Source: Euptelea pleiosperma (Eukaryota > Streptophyta > Magnoliopsida > Ranunculales > Eupteleaceae). From it: DNA of 64,000 nucleotides. Positions 1-10,189 of this stretch are shown one piece after another. Within the stretch, counting starts at the first letter, position 1; the number at the start of each line of letters is the position of its first letter. The translations under genes were made by a program, and so were the position numbers. The stretch spans positions 17,158,829-17,222,828 of the forward strand of contig CM068540.1 in the NCBI GenBank assembly GCA_035048495.1, given 5' to 3'. Under the pieces are notes generated by a model that did not search any database, was not told where the DNA came from, and was given only the letters and a program-made list of their open reading frames with translations.

Positions 1-750
1 GTCATTGGGCCCAAAAAATGATCTATGTAGGGCCACCAGAGTCTGCATCTAAATTCTTTTTCCATAGTCTTTGATTATCACAAATACTTTTTAGGAAAAA
101 TTACCTCAAAGGCCATAAGTTTAAACTTACAGCCCAAATCAATCACCTCTTCATTATTGAGTCCAAAAAGGGCTGCCTTTTAGAAATATGGACTTAAAAC
201 CCCAATCAGCCTATTTTGAACAACTTCTAAAATTATTTCTTCTTTACCCTCAAAGGTGGAGACGTAGCTTTATCCCTTTTTTTATTAGGATAATTTAGTA
301 CTACCCCATCCTTTTGCAAAAGTAATTCGTAGTACACCGGGCTGTGTATTAAATTTTTGAAAAATTTAAACTTTTTAGGAAACACTCGTCGAGAATTATC
401 AAGGGTATGCGTTGTCATTAGATTGTTCCTCTTTGACCTCTCTATGCGTTTGACTTATGCAGTTTGACTACGTCGGTGTGTCGCTCTTTGAATAACTACG
501 AGAAAGAAAGAAAGTTCAAAGAGCGACGGGGTATCCCCACGAGAGAAGGGTATTTTTGTCCATTAGTCCAAAATTTGACAGTCAACTTGGGAAAATTACA
601 TGCGCGGCATAATGTGCATATATACATCCGCGCGCGTAATTTGAAAAAAAAAAAAAAAGATAAATTCCTAGGCAGAAAAGAGTACTACAGTTACCAAAAT
701 GCACAAAAAAAAAATTCCATAGAAACTGCCATTTTATTTCATTCAGCATA
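1..750. other. Non-coding flank, no gene recognised
   Basis: I see no convincing coding sequence here; the small open frames are low-complexity and have no recognisable domain. A purine-rich stretch lies around 640-720. Positions about 6-48 resemble, in inverted orientation, positions about 56901-56940 near the other end of the window (shared core TATGTAGGGCCAC), so this is probably part of a dispersed repeat. Confidence 0.5.
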
Positions 751-752
751 GA

Positions 753-883
753 TATTAGGGAGGGGAGTACAAAGTGTTAAAACACTTAAATAGGGGAAAA
801 AGGGTTCCACAATAAACTACTATGCCCCTATATTTATTCAATATATATATATTAGGGGCGTTGTACGAAGTGTTAAAACACTT
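753..883. repeat. Pair of ~34-bp direct repeats downstream of gene A
   Basis: Two similar blocks, 753-787 and 850-883, each begin TATTAGGG and contain the palindrome GTGTTAAAACAC. An AT-rich spacer lies between them. They sit immediately beyond the stop codon of gene A (its 3' side, because the gene is on the minus strand) and could be in its 3' UTR. No function is assigned. Confidence 0.5.
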
Positions 884-889
884 CTAAGA

Positions 890-3087
890 TCATGCAACAA
901 TGAAGGGCAAAACGGCCATCATGAAAGCCTCGTAGGTGAAAGTTGCCGATTCAGTGCACGGGACCTTATTTTCATTGAACTTCTCAGTCAGTCCCTGCAC
1001 CCATTAAATAAATTAATAAGTGAAAAAATATATAATTTAATCCATGTTTTAAAAAATGGCCGTTATAACGGTTTCGGACCTCCCCCATTACGTTATGCAC
1101 TGTTAAAACGCTCTAAAATAACGGACGTTGTTTTTGTTATAACGGCCGTTATTTTTCCATTATAACGAAAATAAATACCATTATTTTCTGGAAAATTTTG
1201 TGAAAAAGGACATTTTTTCAGTTATTTTCCTTCTTTTTTTTTCCATTTTTGAAAAGTTAAAATTCAAATTTCAAAATTTGGATTTCAGCACCATTTTTTC
1301 CCATTATTTTTAGTTTTTGTCCGAGTGTTACAATTCATTGTAACGGAAAAAACGTTAACGCCCCCAGTCTGTTATACCGTTATAACGGCCCCTTTTATAC
1401 CTTGATTTAACCTATGAAAATAAGAATAACCATTACCTTAACTGTGACGCAGCACCTGCGTGACCAGAATGAAACACAACGTAAATAATTAATTAGGGTG
1501 TCACAAGAAAAAACAAGCATAAATAGATAATATAATGACAAAAATAGCCTTGAAAAATTAGAATGGAAATTAAAACATACTCGATGAATTTATCGTAGTC
1601 GATAGCCTTGCTTCTACCCGCAGTTTTATCATACTTGGAGACGAGCAATTCCACGATGTCTCGAGAAACCCCGTATCCAAGATTCAGAGACAGAAGCGCC
1701 TGCTCCAATTCCGATGCATCGATTCTCCCACTCCGGTCTCTGTCGAACCTCTCAAATGCCACCTGAAAATTGCAATAAACATTTTGGTCTGGAAATATAA
1801 AATACCGTAGGGATTTATCACTTCCCTATATAAAAATTACAAATAAATTCTTATAAAAAATTCAACAAATAAATTAAATAAATTATGCGACACATACCTT
1901 CCAGCTCATAAGATACTGATACAGTAAAGCGAATTCCTTGGGTCCTGTGGTTTTGGTAGAATAAAAGGAGAGTCAAAAATCAAACCAACCGGACCCACCA
2001 AATGAATTTAAGAACAAAAAAAAAATCAAGATCCTGCATAAATTAGACATTGCTAATGTGTGTGCCACCCTACCTCTCAGAGATCGAGACAAATTGAATA
2101 TAAGCATTTTCAAATTTGAATATATCCGGAAAAAAAAAAATCCAATATCCGAATTCGATTCAAAATTTTATGGATATTCTGAATCAATATTTGAATTCAA
2201 ATTTAATTAGTAAATCGAATTCGAATAATATCCAATAACGGTAACCTTATGAGGGTATTCTATAAGGCGCCTTGGCACAGACTTATTGGGCTGGAGTTTA
2301 AAATGTACTATATAATAAATCGTATCGGATATTATCGAAGCGGATATATCAATATCTAAATCTATATATCCTATATCCGTAAATTTCGCATAATATCGGA
2401 GTATTCGAATACAAATTCAAATTTTCGACTATCCGCATTGACACCCCTACCAAGAAGAGAAAGACACGATGATGATAATAAAAAAAAAAAAAAGAAAAAA
2501 AGAAAAAAAGAGAAGACTAGTAAGGGTACGTAGCCTTAACGGGGTATTCCGTAATGTGACTTGGCACATACTCATTGGTCTAGAGTTTAAGTGTTCTATA
2601 GAATATATCGTATCGGTTCTCTGAAAAGTATTCGAATATAAAAATTTATCCTGAATCCAAATCAGATATCCAAAATTTTGCATAGTATCTGATTATTCGA
2701 ATACAGATTCAAATTTTCGACTATCCATTGACACCCCTACGATAAATGAGGAGACTCACCGACTTTCCTGGTGCAGGTGAATTGGCAAATGAGGAGACGC
2801 ACGGTCGAGATGCTGAAGCTCTGATTTTGAGAAGTGAGCGCCTTCTGCAACTCCTTGTCGTCGATGAACCCACTGTCGTCCTTATCGAACATCTGAAAAC
2901 ATTGCACCACCTTCCGGTCCGTCCCAGGCGGGAACGTCGACGGCAGCAGACCATTGAAAGGGCAAAGACCATTTTGCCCACCATTTTTCTTCATGGGCTT
3001 CACACCAGTACTCACACTGTAGCCATACTGGAATTGGCGCCCAGCTATGTTCTGCTGGTTGCAGTCGAATATTTGTTGGTCTTGCAT
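890..3087 (-). CDS. Gene A: penta-EF-hand calcium-binding protein (CML48/49/50, PDCD6-like), 5 exons
   Basis: Spliced model on the minus strand: exons 2760-3087, 1898-1944, 1581-1762, 1437-1455 and 890-994, giving 226 aa. All introns are GT/AG and the phases join cleanly (328+47+182+19+105 nt). The start is the ATG at 3087; nothing longer begins with ATG in frame. EF-hand 1 loop is residues 68-79 (DKDDSGFIDDKE) and EF-hand 3 loop residues 132-143 (DRDRSGRIDASE); both keep Asp1, Asp3, Ser5, Gly6, Ile8 and Glu12. EF-hand 2 and the C-terminal hands are degenerate, as is usual in this family, and the C-terminus ends in the family motif VLPF. Family members bind Ca2+ and act as cytosolic or membrane-associated calcium sensors; the partner is unknown. 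The Pro/Gly/Tyr-rich N-terminus found in gene B is absent: only 46 residues precede the shared LLPSTFPPGTD motif, against 100 in gene B. No frame damage is seen. Expression is unproven. Confidence 0.85.
1043..1404. mobile_element. MITE with TATAACGG-rich ends in intron 4 of gene A (hAT-like)
   Basis: A 362-bp non-coding element lies in the intron between the last two exons of gene A. Imperfect terminal inverted repeats begin CATG/CAAG and share GGCCGTTATAACGG about 15 bp in from each end. It is flanked by ATTTAATC (1035-1042) and ATTTAACC (1405-1412), an 8-bp target duplication with one mismatch, which suits the hAT superfamily. A related partial copy lies at 5412-5668. Confidence 0.65.
2223..2451. 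repeat. Dispersed repeat, copy 1, in intron 1 of gene A
   Basis: An AT-rich block with repeated ATATCCGAATTCG-like words, ending in TCGACTATCCGCATTGACACC. The end resembles hAT-type termini (inverse of TAGGGGTGTCAATG). A second copy lies at 2516-2741 and a third shares the same end at about 9960-10155. No coding capacity. Confidence 0.55.
2516..2741. repeat. Dispersed repeat, copy 2, in intron 1 of gene A
   Basis: This is similar to 2223-2451 in order and content: a GGGTATTC block, CTTGGCACA, then an AATATCCG-like block, ending TTCGACTATCCATTGACACC. It ends about 18 bp from the exon 1 splice donor, so the repeat reaches almost to the splice site. Confidence 0.55.
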
Positions 3088-3148
3088 TGCGTCAAGCAAA
3101 ATCTAGAATTTTTTTTTGTTGTTTGGCTTGTTTTTTTTTCCAAGAGAA

Positions 3149-3188
3149 GTTATGGGTTTTTTAAACGTAGGGACTTTAAATAGTGGCC
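3149..3188 (-). promoter_or_regulatory. Core promoter region of gene A (aligned to gene B)
   Basis: This 40-bp block about 60-100 bp upstream of the gene A start codon aligns without gaps to 61040-61079 upstream of gene B, with most positions identical. In gene B the minus-strand block has TATAAAAA. At the same place gene A reads TTTAAAAAACC, losing the TATA core by one base change. A second AT motif (CTATTTAAAG, about 15 bp further upstream) is kept and could serve instead. The promoter role is inferred from conservation and position. Confidence 0.5.
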
Positions 3189-3989
3189 AATATTAAATGA
3201 TATTTACGAATATACCATTGAGTATAGTTGGTAATTACTGTTGGACCTGAGTTGAGACAACCTCGAACTTGTCAAAGAGATTCTCACGGTGCATTATAAA
3301 AGATAGAATCAGAATATTATCCCTTGAAAGAAAAATTGGAGATGATTTTCCCACTGAATCTTTTTCCTTTTCTAGAGAATTTTTGTGAATTTGACGGAAT
3401 GCCCCCTCTCACTAAATTGTCCTTACTGCCGTTAAGTGAGACGGGGCTTTTCTGTCAAATGCGGAAAAAGAGAGAAAAAGTTGAGAGAAAAGAATTCAAT
3501 TCCGTTAGATAAGAAAGAATACGAATGTCATCTCACTTTTCCACTTTTATAAAGAGATGGTGTTACTATACATGGTTCCAATGGATTGGACGATCTGAAT
3601 CGGGATCGACAGGCACCGATCTCGTCTCATCCGAGATGCACTATACATGAAGACACGTCGGTCTCGGATGACACACAGCTAGAGACGGTGTTGGATCGAA
3701 CCGATGAGGCATCTGAACCATGGACTGATGATACATAAGATGGGACCATTTTAAGGAAAATTCCCCTTTCCATATCATGTGTCCCCACCCCCATGTATAA
3801 AATATTCCATCCCATGCATCTGCCCCATCGTTTCGTGTTGGATGATTCTCGGGATTCACAACACACGAATCCTAAAGTCCATCCAACAGTCTTAGATACT
3901 AGGAAGTATATCCTCCCCAAGCCAACGGTATCATTTTCCTTTATAAAATTGCCCTAATGCTTGTGGGCTTGAACCCACGAACTCCGATA
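3189..3989. other. Upstream flank of gene A, no gene recognised
   Basis: I see no coding sequence with a recognisable domain. The part at 3560-3930 has moderately high GC and several GATC/CTCGG words suggesting an old repeat, but I could not find its ends. Confidence 0.4.
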
Positions 3990-4190
3990 AATCTAGTATG
4001 CAACTGTTTGTAGACTTAAAAGTATGCAAACAGTGTCAGTACTGTTGGATGTCCCATGAAAAATGTGTTATTTCAATGTTTTCAATAAAAAATAATTTAT
4101 AAATCAAAAACTCGTTTTTCAAGGAGCATTCAATTGTGGATACACTGTTTGCATACTTTATAAGTCTGCAAACAGTTGCATACTAACGAA
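3990..4190. repeat. Long hairpin (inverted repeat), MITE-like
   Basis: The arm at about 3993-4042 (GTATGCAACTGTTTG, then AGACTTA, then GTATGCAAACAGTGT) is the reverse complement of about 4141-4190, with an AT-rich spacer of roughly 100 bp. Only the right arm is repeated at 8475-8520. Nothing is encoded in it. Confidence 0.6.
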
Positions 4191-4310
4191 CTCTGATGAG
4201 GATCGATGCTTGGCAACAAAGCAACATCGAGACCTTTTTTTCGTACAAAAACATGGATACCCACTAGTATGTAGAGTCTCTGACCGTTCTTTAGATATTC
4301 CAGGATAATT

Positions 4311-4650
4311 GAGTAAGATTTTGATGACAGCGCAATAGGAGCAACGTGGCACACCATTAGAGTGCTCTAACCGTATAGATGTTTGGCCAATCCCTAGGTG
4401 GACCCAGAAACCAAAAATCAGCTCGATTAGTGATTTCTATGCATTGTATTGGAATTTTTTTCATGGGTTGATTTTAACACGCCGAATTTGAGCATCATTG
4501 ACCATTATTTGAGGTAGAAATCACTAATCGGGCTGATTTTTGGTTTGTAGGTCCACCTAGGGATTGGCCAAACATCCATCACTCAGAGTATGCAACGTGG
4601 CTCATATTGCACCTGTCACCAGCTTCGTCCCTGTCATCAAAGTTTCACTC
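4311..4650. mobile_element. Foldback/MITE element F1
   Basis: Long imperfect inverted repeats span almost the whole element. The outer ends are GAGTAAGATTTTGATGACAG and the inverse of CTGTCATCAAAGTTTCACTC. Inner arms share GATGTTTGGCCAATCCCTAG and its complement around ATCAGC...GATTAGTGATTTCT. The flanks both read GATAATT, suggesting a 7-9-bp target duplication. Long arms suggest a Mutator-like MITE, but this is not proved. Confidence 0.65.
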
Positions 4651-4666
4651 CGATAATTCACTTTTC

Positions 4667-5028
4667 AACGAGCAACTTGCCTGACCACCCACATTATAAG
4701 CCATGTGGCAATTTATTAGAGGATATTGACCGTATAGATGTTTGACCAATCTGTAAATGGACCTATAAACCAAAAATCAGCCTGATTAGTGATTTCAAAC
4801 TGTTGGATCTTTATACGGAAATAATGGTCAATAATGCTCAAATTCCTATTGTTAAAATCAACCAACGAAAAGGACTTCAACTAATGCTTAGAAATCACTG
4901 ATCAGGTTGATTTTGGGTTTGTAGGTCCACCTAGGGATTGGCCAAACATCTATACGGTCAGTGTCCTCTAATAAATTTCCACGTGGGTTATATTGTGTGT
5001 GGTGAGGCAAGTCTTGCTCCTTTTCAAC
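4667..5028. mobile_element. Foldback/MITE element F2
   Basis: Same family as F1. Arms carry CCGTATAGATGTTTG and CAAACATCTATACGG, with outer parts CTTGCCTGACCACC on the left and GGTGAGGCAAG on the right. It is non-coding and lies 16 bp from F1; the pair is repeated together at 8650-9408. Confidence 0.6.
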
Positions 5029-5411
5029 ATATTCTAAATAATAATTTGGCCATACTCATTAATTAGGTGACTTTTGCGCCAAAAAGTGTTGGTACATTTG
5101 ATGCACATGATCAATTGATCTAAAGCAAATTGATAGTGAAATTTTGTGTTGTACTTACTTAGGATATGATCTTACCCTTAGTTTTTTTTTGTTAATTAGA
5201 CGGTTTAGATCAAGCAGATTCATAATTGTATTAAAGGACTTATTACATTATATCAACTAGATATATACATACATGACATGACCATATAACATGTGTGTTA
5301 ATGTTTCTAGTAGGGGGATGATGTTAATATTTAGAACTATACTTCGTGTCATGTGGGTTTCAAAAAGGCAAGGAGTGATTTATTTTAGCTAAAAAAAGAA
5401 GAACAATACCC

Positions 5412-5668
5412 GTTACATTACGCACCGTTAAAACGCCTAGAAAATAACAGCTGTTATAACGAAAATAACAATCATTATTTTCTGAAAAAAATGTGAAAAA
5501 ATTATTAAAATTCAAACTTTGAATTTCAGCGCCCTTTTTTCCATTCTTTTCCGTTTTTTCCTTCATTTTTCATTTTTCCCATTTTTTTCCACTTTGACCC
5601 TGAGTGTTTTTTTCATTAACGCCCCCAGACCGTTATACTGTTATAATGGTTCTTTTTTAACCTTGGTT
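5412..5668. mobile_element. Partial TATAACGG-type MITE
   Basis: It shares internal and right-hand blocks with 1043-1404: CGTTAAAACGC, AACGAAAATAA, ATTTCAGC, TTAACGCCCCCAG, then a TTATAACGG-like end and ACCTTGG. The left terminal repeat is missing or degraded. It sits at the right edge of duplication copy 1. Confidence 0.55.
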
Positions 5669-7277
5669 CGAATGTCTACCCCCCAAGATTTGACAGATGT
5701 AATACCCAGATTTCTGAGTGGGCTTTTCGAGACTTCTTGGAAGACTTCGAGCCCATTTGATGATCCATGGGCTTCATATTGGGGCTTGGACCCATTGTGG
5801 ATCAGTGGGCCCATCCCGATCAGCGAGAGCGGCCTCGGATAGTGTGGTCTATGGAGACCAGAAGATCCATAGCTTTGATCTGATATAGATGAATCCATCG
5901 AATTTGGACCAGCAAGATCAGTTTAAAGTGTAGATTCATCTTTTTTAGAAGAATCCAAACTCTTTAGTGATCCGTGGGATCACTCGAATATTCTATGTTG
6001 GCCTTTGATCATGTGGTGTACATGCATTGCATGACACGAGGGCTAATAATCATCAAGCCTACTCATGTTAGCCTTTCTCATCCCTAACCCAACACGTTGT
6101 ACACTTCAATACTAATCCCGCTCATTTGGGTCTACATCTATATATCGGGCATGCCGAAACACCTAGGCCCAAACCCATCTTAGATAGGCCCAACTCACCT
6201 CAGATCGGCCAACTCCTATGGCCCATCTATCTCGGCCTAGCCATTTCGGTGCAAACCATATTAGTTCAATTCAAGCCCATCTTAGCTAGGCCCACTCTTT
6301 TGGCCAGGTATCTCCATGCATTTTTCAGTAGATCACCTTCCTTCAGGATCAAACCTTACCTTCTCAGTTAGCCACGCTGTTAGATTCCCTCAGCAAGACC
6401 ACACTAGCAGCCACATGCATGTCCTCCCTTGCACACCTCATGTCCACGACCCTCCCCCCTCCATTCACATGCTGAGCTTTCCACAGTTAAATCAATCCAA
6501 GAAAATGACTCCAATCTAACGGTTATGGATCACCAACCATGTAGGTTACTGGTGGTTGGATCCTTCCTCACAACGAAACCACCCTAAACCCTTCTCTCGG
6601 CCATGATATCTAGACCGTTTAAATGCCAACAAATCTGGGTCGTTACTTGGCCCCTTGCCAACCCAATCGTATGCTCGCACGTTGCACTCTCACGCCATTC
6701 CCCATCCTCCATCCCACTACAATTGCACAACACCAATCCTACGGTTGAAAGCAACCGAAATCACCCCTCGAATCCATCCCAATTCCCTAAGCCCAATCAG
6801 ACTCCAACACCTTCCTTCTCTCTCCTCTTACGACCTTCTATCTGTCCTAAACAGATTGGGCCAGCACATGCCTCTTGCGCATGAGCCTCTTCCCTCATCC
6901 TTTCTCCTCCTTCGATCCATTTAGCCGCCAAAACTACACCGACTTACCAATTCTGCAACTCCTCTCTTTCAGCGCCCGCACCAGCAGCTCCTCTTGTCGG
7001 CACCTCCATCACGCTATCTAATCCTTCCATGCATATCAACCCCATGATCTTAGCAACCTTACCTTACAACACCAGTAGCACTTCCTCTTTCAGTGTACCT
7101 CTCCGTTAGCAGCAGCTCCCCATCACCGATCGCTCCATACCGGTTTGATCTTCTCTCCCATCACGCCTTAGCCTGCAACTCGTCTCCATTAGTCGTAAGC
7201 TGCAGCAGCAAGTCCACTTGTAGACTTGTACTGGTGGCCAAATGTCCATGCATTGTACATGTTCATCAGTAGGAGCA
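5669..7277. other. C-rich non-coding stretch
   Basis: About 1.6 kb with pyrimidine-rich composition and several open frames on both strands, none with a recognisable domain. TCTACCCCCCAAGATTTGAC at about 5674 is echoed at about 10156, just beyond the right edge of each 1.3-kb duplication copy. I see no gene. Confidence 0.4.
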
Positions 7278-7824
7278 TGTCGTGGGGTCACTAGTTGAGC
7301 CCGATTCAAGCCCGCCAACGAGGCCCGTTCCAAGCCCATAACTAAGCCCGGTTATGGCTCAAGGAGTCTACAGTGCTCTGAAGTTTCTAGAGGACTCTGG
7401 AGTATGGTGGAGAATCCTAGAAGATGGAATAGTTTAAAATACTCATGAGAGTTCTAGGGAATCTCTACACATGCATCATATGTAAATATTCTAGATAGTT
7501 CCTAAGAGAAACATCTAGAGATTCTTCTGTAGAATTGTAGGGAAAGTTATAGAATAAGGTTTGAAGCCTATATAAAGGGGCAAGCCCCCTCATTTGTAAT
7601 CATCCTAGAATCCTGGGAATCTTATAAATCAGAGTTTAGCAATACAAGCTTCATCATTCCCTAAGCTCTCTTGTGCCTTTGTGTTCTTGTGTGCTTCTTG
7701 AGTGGGTTGAGTACTTAGGCAAGGCAAGTCCTAAGTGACTAAGGGGAAATGCTGACTTGAGCCAAGCAAAGAAGTGTTAACTCGAGTGTCGCACGGTCTC
7801 TAGCAAGGGTCGAAAGCTAGGTCA
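7278..7824 (+). mobile_element. 5' LTR of a decayed Gypsy element (left edge uncertain)
   Basis: The stretch before the primer site has LTR-promoter features: TATATAAA at 7569-7576 followed by GGGGCAAGCCCCC. The right edge is placed at the CA eight bases before the primer site. The left edge, TGTCGTGGGG at about 7278, is only a guess because no partner LTR remains in the window. Confidence 0.45.
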
Positions 7825-7832
7825 GTGATAAG

Positions 7833-7844
7833 TGGTATCAGAGC
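7833..7844 (+). promoter_or_regulatory. tRNA-iMet primer-binding site of the Gypsy element
   Basis: TGGTATCAGAGC is complementary to the 3' end of plant initiator tRNA-Met, the usual primer for reverse transcription of many plant LTR elements. It lies between the LTR-like block and gag. Confidence 0.8.
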
Positions 7845-7861
7845 TACCTCAAGAAGGTACC

Positions 7862-8471
7862 ATGTCGATGGTCACTAAAGAGACAAGGGGAAGTGATGGG
7901 CACAACCCCAACCCCAACCCCACTAAGGGAAGGAAAAGGGATAAGTCCCAAGACATCTTTGCTGCTTGGGAAGTTAGGCTTGCCAAGGTGGAGCTTACCA
8001 TTGCGGATGCACGCGACAAGTTCGACGAGTTGGGCATAGGCATGGAGGACCTCAAGATGGGAGTTGAGGAACTCAAGGGGAGCATGCTGGTCATAGTGAA
8101 TGAGTTGGTGCACAATCAGCAGCAAGAAAGAGATACCTTCCAAGCCCAAGTGATAGGGATGGTGGAGACTCTGAAAGACCAAGTCGAAGAGATGAGAGGC
8201 TGTAGGGCCTTGTAGAAGAAGGTCGTGGCCAATGAAGGCATGGTCACACGTGGGATGCCCAGGATCAAGACACCAGAGCTCAAGACCTATGGTGGGTCAA
8301 GGGATGCAAAGGAGTTGGACAACTTCTTATGGGGCATGGAACAGTACTTCGATGCCATCTCCTTACGTGATGAGAGGACCAAGATTCGCACCGTTACCAT
8401 GTACCTCACAGATACGGCTACTCTATGGTGGCGAAGACGTCATGCAGACATGGAACGAGGTACGTGCACGA
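7862..8471 (+). pseudogene. Gypsy gag fragment, truncated
   Basis: The frame opens at the ATG at 7862, 18 bp after the primer site. It reads a charged, probably coiled-coil N-terminal part, then the start of a retrotransposon gag (capsid) domain with the GGSRDAKELDNF and TATLWWRRRH motifs. An in-frame TAG at 8213-8215 separates the two parts. The frame ends at about 8471, where duplicated DNA (8472-9821) begins, so the rest of gag and all of pol are missing. Family members form the virus-like particle of the retrotransposon. This copy cannot work. Confidence 0.75.
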
Positions 8472-8649
8472 TGGATACACTGTTTGCGTGCTTTTTAAGT
8501 ATGTAAACAGTTGCATATTAACAAACTCTGATGAGGATCATTGAGATGCTTGGTAACAAAGCAATGTCGAGACTTTTTTCCCGTACAAAAACATGGATAC
8601 CCACTAGTATGTAGAGTCTCTGACCATTCTTTAGATATTCCCAGATAAT

Positions 8650-8998
8650 TGACTAAGACTTTGATGACAGGGCACAATATGAGCAACGTGGCACACGATT
8701 AGAGTGCTCTAACCGTATAGATGTTTGGCCAATCCCTAAGTGGACCCACAAACCAAAAATCAGCTCGATTAGTGATTTCTACGCGTTGTATTGGAATTTT
8801 TTTCATGGGTTGATTTTAACCGTCCGAATTTGAGCATCATTAACCATTATTTGAGGTTTAAATCACTAATTGGGTTGATTTATGGTTCGTAGGTCCACCT
8901 AGGGATTGGCCAAACATCCATCAGTCAGAGGGTGCAATGTGGCTCATATTGCACCTGTCACCTGCCTCGATGACAGGGCCCTATCATCAAAGTTTCAC
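8650..8998. mobile_element. Foldback/MITE element F3 (copy of F1)
   Basis: Outer ends GACTAAGACTTTGATGACAG and TGTCATCAAAGTTTCACTC. The flanks CAGATAATT and TGGATAATT agree at 7 of 9 bases, fitting a 9-bp target duplication. It corresponds to F1 through the segmental duplication, so it is not an independent insertion. Confidence 0.6.
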
Positions 8999-9011
8999 TC
9001 TGGATAATTCA

Positions 9012-9408
9012 CTTTTCAACGAGCAAGACTTGCCTAACCACCCACAATATAAGCCACGTGGCAATTTATTAGAGGATACTGACCGTATAGATGTTTGACT
9101 AGTCTGTAAATGGACCTATAAACCAAAAATCAGCTTGATTAGTGATTTCAAACTGTTGGATCTTTATACGGAAATAATGGTAAATAATGCTCAAATTCCT
9201 ATGGTTAAAATCAACCAACGAAAATGACTTCAACTAACACTTAGAAATCACTGATCATGTTGATTTTCGGTTTGTAGGTCCACCTAGGGATTGGCCAAAC
9301 ATCAATACGATCAGTGTCCTCTAGTAAATTTCCATGTGGCTTATATTGTGAGTGGTCAGGTCTACCTAACCACGGGTGGTCAGGCAAATCTTGCTCATTT
9401 TCAACACA
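9012..9408. mobile_element. Foldback/MITE element F4 (copy of F2)
   Basis: Same inverted-repeat organisation as F2, with a short extra GGTCAGGTCTACCTAACC-type insertion near the right arm. Non-coding. Confidence 0.6.
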
Positions 9409-9821
9409 TTCTGAATAATAATTCGGCCGTACTCATTAATTAGGTGACTTTTACGTCCAAAAAGTGTTGGTACATTTGGTGCACAAGATCAATTAATCTA
9501 AAGCAAATTGATAGTAAAATTCTGTGTTGTACTCACTTAGGATTTGATTTTATCCTTAGATCAATTTTTTTTTAATTAGACAGTTTAGATCGATCAAGTC
9601 GATTCATAATTGTATTAGAGGACTTATTACATTATATCAACTAGATAAATATAAATAGTGTGTATAAATAGTATGCATACATGACATGACCATATAACAT
9701 GTGTGTTAATGTTTCTAGTAGGGGGATGATGTTAATATTTAGAACTATACTTCATGCCATGTGGACTTCAAAAAGGCAAGGAGTGATTTATTTTAGCTAA
9801 AAAAGGAAGAACAATACCCGT

Positions 9822-10160
9822 ATATATAATATATTATTATATTTACATAATAATAAATATATATATAAAATAATTATAAATATTATATTTATGTATAATA
9901 AATATTATTATTATTAGAATAAATATTTTTTAATATGATAAATATAATATAATCTATTTATTATAAATATAATTATTAAATAATATATCGGATCGGATAT
10001 TATCGAATCAAATATATCAATATCTGAATTCGTATCCGAAAACTATTTGAATATTAAAAGATATCCGAATCCGAATTCGATATCTGAAATTTTTGGATAA
10101 TATCCAACTTTTTTAATGCGAATTCAAATTTTCGACTATCCATTGATAGCCCTACGTCTA
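9822..10160. repeat. AT-rich tract plus hAT-like terminal repeat fragment
   Basis: The left half is almost pure A/T with TATAT and TTATTATTA words. The right half (about 9960-10155) carries the same block as intron 1 of gene A: CGGATATTATCGAA, then TTCGACTATCCATTGATAG. Nothing is encoded. Confidence 0.5.
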
Positions 10161-10189
10161 CCCCCAAGATTCGACAACAAATTAGAGAG

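Larger units (their letters stand above)
4137..5413. repeat. Segmental duplication, copy 1 (~1.28 kb)
   Basis: This matches 8472-9821 in the same orientation over nearly its whole length, including the order of two foldback elements and unique-looking sequence between and after them. It starts at TGGATACACTGTTTGC and ends at ACAATACCCGT. The ends are not TG...CA and no primer site follows, so these are not LTRs. Confidence 0.75.
8472..9821. repeat. Segmental duplication, copy 2 (~1.35 kb)
   Basis: Direct copy of 4137-5413 with scattered substitutions and small indels. Its left edge abuts the truncated Gypsy gag; ATGGATACACTGTTTGC spans the junction, so a few bases of microhomology may have been used. 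After its right edge (ACAATACCCGT) copy 2 is followed by AT-rich DNA, whereas copy 1 is followed by a MITE. Confidence 0.75.

Noticed and set aside
2746..3183. 145-aa open frame on the plus strand over exon 1 of gene A
   Set aside because: It is antisense to the well-supported EF-hand exon, has no domain, and is explained by the codon bias of the real exon.
7844..8182. Open frame on the minus strand across the Gypsy gag
   Set aside because: It is antisense to the recognised gag frame and has no domain.
4137..9821. Direct repeats 4137-5413 and 8472-9821 as LTRs of one element
   Set aside because: They lack TG...CA ends, no primer site or polypurine tract is adjacent, and the gag between them belongs to a different LTR and primer site at 7833.
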